A DNA stretch of 10,006 nucleotides from positions 1 to 10,006 of the forward strand of contig JAISIO010000025.1 in NCBI GenBank assembly GCA_031262005.1. Direction: 5' to 3'. The notes under the pieces are model-generated. The model worked only from the letters and a program-made list of their open reading frames with translations. It was not told where the DNA came from and ran no database searches. The position numbers were made by a program, and so were the translations under genes. The stretch comes from Bacteroidales bacterium. GTDB lineage: Bacteria; Bacteroidota; Bacteroidia; Bacteroidales; UBA1715. Numbering within the stretch: the stretch's first letter is position 1; each line of letters opens with the position of its first letter. Below, piece after piece: positions 1-6,525 of this stretch.

Positions 1-21
1 TTTTTTCGCGATTGTAGCCAT
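1..21 (-). CDS. 5' end of a gene running off the left edge
   Basis: Only the first seven codons are visible, reading M-A-T-I-A-K-K on the minus strand from an ATG at 21-19. The product cannot be identified. The start is supported mainly by context: a promoter-like TATCTTTG lies on the same strand at 60-67, which would leave a leader of roughly 30 nt, and an A-rich tract (ACAGAAAAAAT) immediately precedes the ATG, as is common in Bacteroidota. The gene would be transcribed in the same direction as mnmA but from its own promoter. A chance ATG cannot be excluded with so few codons. Confidence 0.35.
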
Positions 22-59
22 ATTTTTTCTGTTTAAATTATTATTACATTTTGATACAG

Positions 60-88
60 CAAAGATATATTGTTTCTATTCAGTGGGC
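60..88 (-). promoter_or_regulatory. Bacteroidota-type promoter for the left-edge gene
   Basis: On the minus strand, 67-60 reads TATCTTTG, a full match to the Bacteroidota sigma-ABfr -7 consensus TAnnTTTG. About 20 nt upstream, near 88-91, the sequence is ATTG, a partial match to the -33 TTTG element. The distance to the ATG at 21 fits a short leader. The -7 match is seen directly; promoter activity is inferred. Confidence 0.5.
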
Positions 89-337
89 AATACCCTTTTC
101 GAGGTATATTTTTGATTTATATTGTTTTTTTGCGATGAATACGATATAATCAATGTGTTACATAGCATTACAGACTAAATTTTGTGTTTTCTGTGTTTTT
201 ATGTTTTTTACTGTAAAGGGCTGTGCAAGGTTCACTAATTACTTTTTTACATCGTATCCGAGGCAATGCTACTCCTCCTTCTTTTTCCTGTTGTACAATT
301 AGGCATAGTATACACAAGTGAGGCTATTTTTTATGAA
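68..337. other. AT-rich intergenic region, no gene seen
   Basis: This 270-bp AT-rich stretch lies between the end of mnmA and the promoter of the left-edge gene. I see no convincing coding frame, no RNA gene, none of the palindromic repeats found elsewhere in the window and no clear hairpin plus U-tract. If the long minus-strand transcript ends after mnmA it should end here, but I cannot place a terminator. Confidence 0.6.
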
Positions 338-1390
338 TCAATAAATTTCTCCGCTGCCGAAGCAAAGTCGAGCATCGGCATCGTAAACAACGCCAAATTG
401 TCCGCAGGCAATGCCTTGCTGTTTTTGGTCGGCTATAATTGTGTATGTATCTCCCGTTTTTATCAATGTTCCCGTAGTAAATTCGGGGGTATGTCGTATT
501 TTGAAGGTAATATCTTTTTCGTCGGCACAATCACCCCAAGGGTCTTCGGTAATAAAATTGAAGGCTTTCACATGAATAATATTCCCATACTGCGTTTCGG
601 GGTCGTATCCGTTAGAAACATAAATGATATTTTGTTCAATGTCTTTTTGTACTACAAACCAAGGACCTCCGCTCAAACCTAAGCCCTTGCGCTGTCCTAT
701 GGTATGAAACCAAAATCCGTTGTGTGTTCCCAACTTTTTGCCGGTTTCGAGTTCTCGTATCTCGCCTTGTTTGCGCCCGAGATAGCGTTCTATAAATGCG
801 TTGTAGTTTACCTTTCCCAAGAAACAAATCCCTTGACTATCCTTTCGGCTTGCCGTTATCAACCCATGTTCTTTGGCTATGTTGCGCACTTCGCTTTTCA
901 TCAAATGTCCGATAGGGAACAGCAATTTGGAGACTTGCAAGTAATTAATCTGTGCCAAAAAATCGGTCTGATCTTTTACCGGGTCTTTGGCGGTGGATAG
1001 GTATATTTTTCCGTTTACGTTGGTGGTAGTTGCATAATGCCCGGTGGCGGTTTTGTCAAAATTGTTTCCGCACAGTTGTTCAAAACAGCCGAATTTTATG
1101 TATTTATTACACATCATATCGGGGTTGGGAGTGCGCCCCATGCGAACGCTTTCAAGCATATACGTAACTACACTTTCCCAATATTCTTTGTTCAAGTCGA
1201 GAATGTCAATCTTGCAGCCATATTTTTTTGCTATTACACGACACAGCACAATGTCGTCTTGCCACGAACAATCGTCTTCGCCGTTGCTTATTTTTAGATA
1301 AAAAAGGTGCGGATTATGCCCCTGTTCTTTCAACAAATGCACAACAACGGAACTATCCACTCCTCCGGAAACTAATGCGGCAATATTCAT
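338..1390 (-). CDS. mnmA: tRNA-specific 2-thiouridylase MnmA
   Basis: MnmA makes 2-thiouridine at the wobble position (U34) of tRNAs for Lys, Glu and Gln. It adenylates U34 with ATP and then transfers sulfur from a relay or desulfurase partner, in the cytoplasm. The 350-residue protein is near the family's usual length. Visible motifs are the PP-loop SGGVDSS (residues 8-14), GRTPNPDMMCNKYIKF (85-100) with the first catalytic cysteine at C94, ATGHYA (115-120), and KDSQGICF (183-190) with the second catalytic cysteine at C189, followed by the C-terminal beta-barrel domain. The ATG at 1390 sets the PP-loop at the expected distance from the N-terminus. The gene lies 100 bp downstream of cysH, with a palindromic repeat between them, and is the last gene of the run. 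Bacteroidota often carry more than one MnmA-like protein, so this may be a paralogue. Linking it to sulfate assimilation is inference from position. Confidence 0.94.
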   Translation of the reverse strand: MNIAALVSGGVDSSVVVHLLKEQGHNPHLFYLKISNGEDDCSWQDDIVLCRVIAKKYGCKIDILDLNKEYWESVVTYMLESVRMGRTPNPDMMCNKYIKFGCFEQLCGNNFDKTATGHYATTTNVNGKIYLSTAKDPVKDQTDFLAQINYLQVSKLLFPIGHLMKSEVRNIAKEHGLITASRKDSQGICFLGKVNYNAFIERYLGRKQGEIRELETGKKLGTHNGFWFHTIGQRKGLGLSGGPWFVVQKDIEQNIIYVSNGYDPETQYGNIIHVKAFNFITEDPWGDCADEKDITFKIRHTPEFTTGTLIKTGDTYTIIADQKQQGIACGQFGVVYDADARLCFGSGEIY

Positions 1391-1424
1391 GCTAATTTTT
1401 TTTGGTAACGTTTGAAAATATCGT

Positions 1425-1487
1425 TTCGACTCCGCTCAACCACTGCGTTTCGAGAGCCTCAACGACCGATGGCTGAGCGGAGCCGAA
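1425..1487. repeat. Palindromic repeat, family B, between cysH and mnmA
   Basis: The arms TTCGACTCCGCTCAACCA (1425-1442) and TGGCTGAGCGGAGCCGAA (1470-1487) are inverted copies with two mismatches. The 27-nt middle contains TTTCGAGAGCCTCAACGACC. The right arm ends 3 bp from the cysH stop codon. The same core occurs again at 7515-7561 in the opposite orientation, so this is a dispersed repeat and not a one-off terminator. In the direction of transcription the hairpin is not followed by a clean U-tract. It may stabilise the 3' end of the cysH message; that is inference. Confidence 0.8.
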
Positions 1488-1490
1488 GCC

Positions 1491-2198
1491 TTATTTTTTA
1501 TGCAATCCGCATTCTCTGTGTTCTGGTGATTCCCACCACCATCGTCCGGAACGAGCGTCCTCGCCCTCTTTCACTGCTCGTGTGCAGGGTTGGCAGCCAA
1601 TGCTTGGGAAACCGTTCTTGTGCAAGCGATTGTAGGGAACAGCATTTTTGCTAATATAATCCCACACTTGTTGTTCCGACCAATGTATAAGAGGATTAAT
1701 TTTTATGATGTTATGTATTTCGTCCCATTCCACAAGTTGCATAGCTTGGCGTGTAACCGATTGCTCGCGACGAAGTCCGCAAATCCACGCATCTAATCCC
1801 TTGAATGCTCTACTCAGTGGTTCTAATTTGCGTAGTGCGCAACAGAGTTTGCGTTTTTCAATACTTTCGTAGAAAAGATTAATGCCATGAGTGGAAACCA
1901 TGTCTTCTACTTTGTGAAAATCAGGAAAGTACATGCGAATTTTTATTCCATACCGCATATTTGTTTTTTCAATCAGGCTATATGTTTCGGGGAAAAGCCG
2001 TCCTGTGTCGAGTGTGAAAATCTGAGCGTTTTTATTGATTTTTACTATCATGTCGGTCAATACTTGATCTTCGGGACCAAGACTCGACGAAAGGGCTATT
2101 TTCCCTTCACATTGTTCTAAAAACCACCGTAAGAGGGTTTCGGGGCTTTCCGAAGCAAATTTTTGATTTAATGCATCAATATCTTGTTTTTGTATCAT
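1491..2198 (-). CDS. cysH: Assimilatory APS reductase, [4Fe-4S] type (CysH family)
   Basis: The enzyme reduces adenylyl-sulfate (APS) to sulfite and AMP with thioredoxin-type electrons, in the cytoplasm. The 235-residue protein shows the nucleotide-binding segment SSSLGPEDQ (37-45), DTGR (64-67), GLRREQS (141-147), and the four-cysteine cluster signature made of CC (119-120) and CxxC (202, 205). Near the C-terminus ECGLH carries the catalytic cysteine C230. The CC/CxxC pairs distinguish the iron-sulfur APS reductases from cluster-free PAPS reductases such as E. coli CysH. This agrees with the absence of an APS kinase (CysC) here, either alone or fused to CysN. The gene follows cysN after a 206-bp gap holding a large palindrome. 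Some enzymes with the cluster also accept PAPS, so substrate preference is strongly suggested rather than proven. Confidence 0.94.
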   Translation of the reverse strand: MIQKQDIDALNQKFASESPETLLRWFLEQCEGKIALSSSLGPEDQVLTDMIVKINKNAQIFTLDTGRLFPETYSLIEKTNMRYGIKIRMYFPDFHKVEDMVSTHGINLFYESIEKRKLCCALRKLEPLSRAFKGLDAWICGLRREQSVTRQAMQLVEWDEIHNIIKINPLIHWSEQQVWDYISKNAVPYNRLHKNGFPSIGCQPCTRAVKEGEDARSGRWWWESPEHRECGLHKK

Positions 2199-2300
2199 CT
2201 TCGTATTTTTTAGGTGTTTTATACGTAATTACCGGTGTTTGATTACTATTATGTTTTTAACTTATTGATTAGTAGTAATTTGTTTGATATTTCTTATCTG

Positions 2301-2366
2301 GATTGCTTCACTATCGTTCGCAATGACGTACAAAAAGGCGTCATTGCGAACGATAGTGAAGCAATC
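2301..2366. repeat. REPIN-like doublet, family A, perfect 28-bp arms
   Basis: Two family-A units face each other at 2301-2328 and 2339-2366 and are exact reverse complements over all 28 bases, separated by a 10-nt loop (TACAAAAAGG). Each unit has the ends GATTGCTTC and TCGCAATGACG around the core ACTATCGT. The element sits in the gap between the cysN stop and the cysH start. Further copies lie at 6314-6468. No U-tract follows on the transcribed (minus) strand, so it does not look like an intrinsic terminator. Confidence 0.93.
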
Positions 2367-2404
2367 TATAATTATGCTATTATCAGGTAGAAATTAGGTG
2401 TAAC

Positions 2405-3676
2405 TTACAAAATCATTCCTGCGCCAACTGTTTCAAATGTTTGCGGGTCAATAAAAATCAAACTGCCGGTTGTTCTGTTTATTTTGTATGAATCGAATAC
2501 AAGAGGCGTAGCGGTTTTTATGGTTATTTCGGCAATATCGTTCATTGCAAGGCTTTCTATCTGAGTTTCTTTTTGCAATGTGTTGATATTGATTCGATTG
2601 TCAATGCTTTTCACAATCCCTTGCGTTTCGTGAGTGGCGTGGCGAATAATGTAGCGATTGCCTACGTGCAGCGGATTTTGATTGAACCAACACACATTCA
2701 TCGATACTGTTTGCGAAATTTGAGGTAATTCATGGTCGGCATCAACGAGCAAATCGCCCCGTCCAACGTCAATATCATCGGTAAGCTGCACGGTAACCGA
2801 TTCGCCTTCGTGCACCGTTTCCAATTCTTTGTCGGCAAGAGTAATTGCGCTGATGCTTGTGCGCTGTCCTCGTGGTAACACTATAATTTGTTTGCCTTTT
2901 TGCATGGTGCCGCTTGCAAGCATTCCTGCATAACCGCGGAAATCGTGAAACGTATCGGAGATGGGGCGGATAACATACTGTACGGCAAAACGCATACCTA
3001 CATTGTCCTCTGAACGTGGCACGGGAATAGTTTCGAGTAGTTCCATGAGTGTGCTGCCGGTATACCATGCCATATTGGTTGATTTTTCCACAACATTGTC
3101 GCCCAATTTGGCAGAAATGGGTATAAAATGAATGTTTTTCGGACGAATTTCTTCCGATAAATCCAAATATGCCCGTTGTATGTTCTCGAACACCGATTGT
3201 GAATAGTCTACCAAATCCATTTTATTGATACACACCGCAACGTGAGAAATTCCCAGAAGCGAAGCAATAAAACTGTGTCGAATGGTTTGTTCCTGAACGC
3301 CGTTTCGAGCATCGATCAGTATAAGAGCCAAATCGGCAGTGGAAGCTCCGGTAACCATATTCCGCGTGTACTGGACATGACCCGGAGTGTCGGCAATAAT
3401 AAATTTACGCTGAGGTGTGGCAAAATAGCGGTATGCCACATCTATGGTAATGCCCTGTTCTCGTTCGCTACGAAGCCCGTCGGTGAGCAGTGCAAGATTC
3501 ACTTCTTCGTTTCCTCTACTGCGTGAAGCGGATTCCACAGCTTCCATTTGGTCTTCAAAAATTGATTTGCTATCGTAGAGCAATCGCCCTATGAGTGTGC
3601 TTTTTCCATCATCAACGTTGCCGGCTGTAGTAAAGCGGAGCAACTCCATATCTAAATATCCTTTTGTATTTTCCAT
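2405..3676 (-). CDS. cysN: Sulfate adenylyltransferase subunit 1, GTPase (CysN)
   Basis: CysN is the GTP-hydrolysing partner of CysD. Together they form ATP sulfurylase, which makes APS from sulfate and ATP, with GTP hydrolysis driving the unfavourable reaction. The GTPase motifs are clear: G1 GNVDDGKST (19-27), the switch region EREQGITIDV (71-80), G3 DTPGH (96-100), G4 NKMD (151-154) and G5 SAK (188-190). EF-Tu-like beta-barrel domains 2 and 3 follow. At 423 residues the protein ends after the barrels and has no fused APS kinase domain, unlike the roughly 630-residue CysNC proteins. It starts 11 bp after the cysD stop codon, so the two subunits are almost certainly co-transcribed and perhaps translationally coupled. 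Confidence 0.96.
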   Translation of the reverse strand: MENTKGYLDMELLRFTTAGNVDDGKSTLIGRLLYDSKSIFEDQMEAVESASRSRGNEEVNLALLTDGLRSEREQGITIDVAYRYFATPQRKFIIADTPGHVQYTRNMVTGASTADLALILIDARNGVQEQTIRHSFIASLLGISHVAVCINKMDLVDYSQSVFENIQRAYLDLSEEIRPKNIHFIPISAKLGDNVVEKSTNMAWYTGSTLMELLETIPVPRSEDNVGMRFAVQYVIRPISDTFHDFRGYAGMLASGTMQKGKQIIVLPRGQRTSISAITLADKELETVHEGESVTVQLTDDIDVGRGDLLVDADHELPQISQTVSMNVCWFNQNPLHVGNRYIIRHATHETQGIVKSIDNRININTLQKETQIESLAMNDIAEITIKTATPLVFDSYKINRTTGSLIFIDPQTFETVGAGMIL

Positions 3677-3687
3677 TGTTCTACTTT

Positions 3688-4596
3688 TTAAAAATATCCT
3701 GCTATTTTTCTGTCTTCCATTGCTGTTTCCGAGCGTTTATCATCGGCACGACCGCCACGCTCGGTTACTCGTGTAGCAGCTATTTCATCAATAATTTCTT
3801 CGAGCGACGAGGCTTGCGAAAGTGTCAGTCCCGTACAACTTATATCGCCGATAGTTCTACAGCGCACTTGTTTTCTTTCCACCGTTTCTCCTGGTTTTAA
3901 TTTCATACATTCTTCGGCAGCAAACCATTGACCGTCGCGCAAAAATACATTGCGTTCGTGTGTAAAATAAATGTTCGGCATTGGTATCTGTTCGAGGAAT
4001 ATGTATTGCCACACGTCCATTTCTGTCCAGTTACTTATGGGGAAGACTCTGAAATGTTCGCCCACATTTTTATGTCCGTTATACAAGTTCCACAATTCGG
4101 GACGTTGGTTGCGCGGATCCCATTGTCCGAATTCGTTTCGATGCGAAAAAAATCGTTCTTTCGCCCGTGCTTTTTCTTCATCGCGCCTTGCACCGCCTAT
4201 GGCAGCATCGAATTTGTGTTTTTCTATAGTATCAAGCAAAGTAACAGTTTGCAAGCGATTACGACTTGCGTTGTAACCGGTTTCTTCACGCACACGTCCG
4301 GTGTCGATAGATTCCTGCACCGAGCCTACTATTAGCTTCGCACCGAGTCGCTCAACTAAGGCATCGCGATATTCTATTGTTTCCGGAAAATTATGCCCGG
4401 TGTCAATGTGCACCAACGGAAACGGTATTCGGGCAGGATAAAAAGCCTTGTAGGCAAGATGAGTGAGTACAATGGAGTCTTTCCCTCCCGAAAAAAGTAT
4501 TGCCGGACGGTCGAATTGTGCCGCCACTTCTCGAAGCACATATATTGATTCGGCTTCGAGTTCTCGCAAATGCGTTAAATAGGTTTTAGTCGTCAT
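3688..4596 (-). CDS. cysD: Sulfate adenylyltransferase subunit 2 (CysD)
   Basis: CysD is the catalytic adenylyltransferase subunit that forms APS from sulfate and ATP, working with CysN in the cytoplasm. The 302-residue length matches the family. Visible features are the PP-loop SGGKDS (36-41), HIDTGHNFPET (63-73), GGARRDEEKARAKERFFS (134-151), the FPISNWTEMDVWQYI segment (185-199) and the C-terminal RGGRADDKRSETAMEDRKI (280-298) that is conserved in CysD. The ATG at 4596 lies 8 bp after the stop codon of the pstB-like gene. That spacing ties sulfate activation directly to the ABC importer and is the strongest positional evidence for a shared function. Confidence 0.96.
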   Translation of the reverse strand: MTTKTYLTHLRELEAESIYVLREVAAQFDRPAILFSGGKDSIVLTHLAYKAFYPARIPFPLVHIDTGHNFPETIEYRDALVERLGAKLIVGSVQESIDTGRVREETGYNASRNRLQTVTLLDTIEKHKFDAAIGGARRDEEKARAKERFFSHRNEFGQWDPRNQRPELWNLYNGHKNVGEHFRVFPISNWTEMDVWQYIFLEQIPMPNIYFTHERNVFLRDGQWFAAEECMKLKPGETVERKQVRCRTIGDISCTGLTLSQASSLEEIIDEIAATRVTERGGRADDKRSETAMEDRKIAGYF

Positions 4597-4604
4597 ATTT
4601 TTTC

Positions 4605-5411
4605 TTAATTAAATGCTCCTGAAAGATATTCTTTGGTGAGTTGATGTTGTGGATTTGTAAAAATTTCGTTTGCCGGACCTGCTTCTATTATTTCACCCAG
4701 ATACATAAAAACCACGTGGTCGGCAATGCGTTTTGCCTGATGTAAAGTGTGTGTTACCATTATTATAGAATAATCTTGTTTGAGTTTTACAAACAATTCT
4801 TCCACGTTTCGGCTCGAAATAGGGTCGAGCGCACTGGTGGCTTCGTCGGCAAGAATAAATTGCGGTTCCACGGCAAGACTTCGGGCAAGACACAAGCGTT
4901 GCTGTTGCCCCACCGAAAGACGTGCGGCAGGCGTGTTAAGCCTATTGCTCACTTCGTCCCACAACCCTACGGCTTCCAAATAATATTGCACAATCATTCT
5001 AAGTTTACGGCGATTGCGTATGCCGTGAATGCGGCAGCCATAGGCTACGTTGTCGAAAATCGACATAGGAAGCGGACATGGTTTTTGGGAAACAAGCCCA
5101 ATTTTGCGGCGCAGATTGATAATTTTCTCGCCACTCCCAACAATGTTTTCATTGTTGAGCAGTATACCTCCGTCAATACGCACACCCTCCACCGAATCTA
5201 TCAAACGATTCATGGTTTTCAGTAGGGTAGTTTTTCCACAGCCCGACGGACCTATAATGCACGTAATTTTTTTGTCGGGCAATACAAGATTGACATTCTT
5301 TAATATGTGATTATTCTTAATATGCACATTAAGGTTGCGCACTTCAAGTTCGGCACCTTCACTTTGTCGTACAAATTTATAACCGGGACGAAAACTTTTT
5401 TTTAAGCTCAT
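4605..5411 (-). CDS. pstB: PstB-like ABC transporter ATP-binding protein
   Basis: This is the cytoplasmic ATPase of a PhoT/Pst-type importer. The 268 residues contain Walker A GPSGCGKTT (54-62), Q-loop Q109, the ABC signature LSVGQQQR (165-172), Walker B FILADE (185-190), D-loop ALD (194-196) and switch H221. The PstB-type C-terminus VFMYLGEIIEAGP (234-246) supports assignment to this family over CysA, which would be longer with an added C-terminal domain. Two details depart from typical PstB: the signature has Val where Gly is usual (LSGGQ), and DEATSALD replaces the common DEPTSALD. Both are probably compatible with activity. Its ATG overlaps the pstA stop by 4 bp (ATGA), and cysD follows after 8 bp. 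Phosphate is the family's usual substrate, but context points to sulfate here. Confidence 0.9.
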   Translation of the reverse strand: MSLKKSFRPGYKFVRQSEGAELEVRNLNVHIKNNHILKNVNLVLPDKKITCIIGPSGCGKTTLLKTMNRLIDSVEGVRIDGGILLNNENIVGSGEKIINLRRKIGLVSQKPCPLPMSIFDNVAYGCRIHGIRNRRKLRMIVQYYLEAVGLWDEVSNRLNTPAARLSVGQQQRLCLARSLAVEPQFILADEATSALDPISSRNVEELFVKLKQDYSIIMVTHTLHQAKRIADHVVFMYLGEIIEAGPANEIFTNPQHQLTKEYLSGAFN

Positions 5412-6256
5412 ATTAATTTATTTTTTGAAAAACGATTTGTAATAATTCTGCCTACAATGCTCAATACAAGCACAATAAGCGTAAGAACAAGTGCGGCAGC
5501 GTAGGCTCGTTCGCGCACTTCGGGAATGGGGCTGCTCAATTGGAAGAACACCGACAAAGGTAGTGTGGCGGCGGGTTGGTCGAGCGAAGTGGGTATATTA
5601 TCAGTAAATCCTGCGGTGAACATTACGGCGGCAGCGTCGCCAATGGCTTTGCCTACCGAAAGTAGTGTGGCAGTGGCAATTCCGGGAGCAATTTGGCGGA
5701 GTACAACTTTACAAGCTTCTAATTTAGTTGCTCCTAATGAATACGCCGCATCAAGCAGGTCGCTGGGAACGGATTTTGCCACTTCGTCCATGGAACGTAC
5801 AAAAATTGGAATGATTAACAGCGTGATAACAATAATTCCTCCCAATAGCGAGGTTTTTAATCCGAGTGCAATCATAATAGTGAATGCAAATGCGCCGTAC
5901 ACAATGGACGGAATGCCAAAAAGTACATCGAAAGAAAGTCGAGTGAAATATGCCAATTTTGATTTCTTTTTTAAATAAACATTAATGTAAAACACTATGG
6001 GAATGCTGATGAGCAAGCCGAGCAGAGCCGAAGCCAATACAATCATGAGCGAACCCATAATAGCATTGAGAATACCGCCTTCTTTGCCGAGATAAAATCC
6101 GCCGCCGGGCAATTGCGAAATCATTTCCCACGATAACGACGGTAGCCCGGTTTTGACGATTGTCCAAACGATGCTTGCGAAAAATCCGAACACAATAAGT
6201 GTTGCCACTATCATCAGCACATTGAATATTTTTTCTTCTATAAATTTTAGTTTCAT
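5408..6256 (-). CDS. pstA: PstA-like ABC transporter permease
   Basis: This is one of two inner-membrane channel subunits of a Pst-type importer. The 282-residue protein has hydrophobic segments near residues 11-34, 65-94, 107-132, 136-154, 193-217 and 250-274. The cytoplasmic coupling (EAA-type) loop LLDAAYSLGATKLE is at 167-180 and APGI at 190-193. The following helix reads KAIGDAA (203-209), where phosphate permeases typically read RAxGETA, so both the Arg and the Glu are replaced by conservative residues (Lys, Asp). The gene follows pstC after a 269-bp gap containing two repeat doublets, and overlaps the ATPase gene by 4 bp. Family assignment is firm; the substrate is open. Confidence 0.9.
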   Translation of the reverse strand: MKLKFIEEKIFNVLMIVATLIVFGFFASIVWTIVKTGLPSLSWEMISQLPGGGFYLGKEGGILNAIMGSLMIVLASALLGLLISIPIVFYINVYLKKKSKLAYFTRLSFDVLFGIPSIVYGAFAFTIMIALGLKTSLLGGIIVITLLIIPIFVRSMDEVAKSVPSDLLDAAYSLGATKLEACKVVLRQIAPGIATATLLSVGKAIGDAAAVMFTAGFTDNIPTSLDQPAATLPLSVFFQLSSPIPEVRERAYAAALVLTLIVLVLSIVGRIITNRFSKNKLI

Positions 6257-6313
6257 TGGGTTTTCTTATGTTTTTTTATGAATCTCTGTAATTGTTACAT
6301 AACATTAGTTGTA

Positions 6314-6384
6314 GATTGCTTCACTATCGTTCGCAAAGACGCTTTTTTTACGTCATTGCGAGGGAGGCACGACCGAAGCAATCC
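6314..6384. repeat. REPIN-like doublet, family A, second copy
   Basis: Unit 6314-6341 (GATTGCTTC, core ACTATCGT, then TCGCAAAGACG with one change from the usual end) faces unit 6351-6384 (CGTCATTGCGA, a 13-nt core, GAAGCAATCC) across a 9-nt T-rich loop. The outer 9 bp pair perfectly while the cores differ, so the hairpin has an internal bulge. It lies in the pstC-pstA gap. Confidence 0.88.
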
Positions 6385-6399
6385 ATGAAAATATATGCT

Positions 6400-6468
6400 G
6401 GATTGCTTCGCCTACGGCTCGCAATGACGTGATGCGATTCGTCATTGCGAACGATAGTGAAGCAATCC
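6400..6468. repeat. REPIN-like doublet, family A, third copy
   Basis: Unit 6400-6429 (GGATTGCTTC, core GCCTACGGC, TCGCAATGACG) faces unit 6440-6468 (CGTCATTGCGA, core ACGATAGT, GAAGCAATCC) across a 10-nt loop. The 10-bp outer and 11-bp inner stems pair perfectly and only the cores mismatch. It is adjacent to the doublet at 6314-6384, making a tandem of two doublets in one intergenic gap. Confidence 0.9.
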
Positions 6469-6525
6469 GGAATAAAGAGCGTTTTTATAGTAGTAACAAT
6501 CAGCATAGTAATAATCGAACTTAGG

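Noticed and set aside
266..682. 138-codon plus-strand open frame at the end of mnmA
   Set aside because: Most of it lies antisense to the well-supported mnmA coding sequence, and the rest is low-complexity hydrophobic sequence.
1425..1487. Terminator of cysH
   Set aside because: The U-rich run is not directly after the stem, and the sequence belongs to a repeat family found again between pstS and pstC.
2301..2366. Intrinsic terminator splitting cysN from cysH
   Set aside because: The hairpin is strong, but no U-tract follows on the transcribed strand and the unit recurs elsewhere as a dispersed repeat.
3928..4335. 135-codon plus-strand open frame within cysD, and similar long antisense frames in pstB (4749-5225), pstA (5526-5978) and the porin gene (9246-9629)
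   Set aside because: All are antisense to clearly conserved genes and show no recognisable motifs.
2301..6468. CRISPR array
   Set aside because: The repeats are inverted pairs with short loops in separate gaps, not regularly spaced direct repeats with unique spacers.
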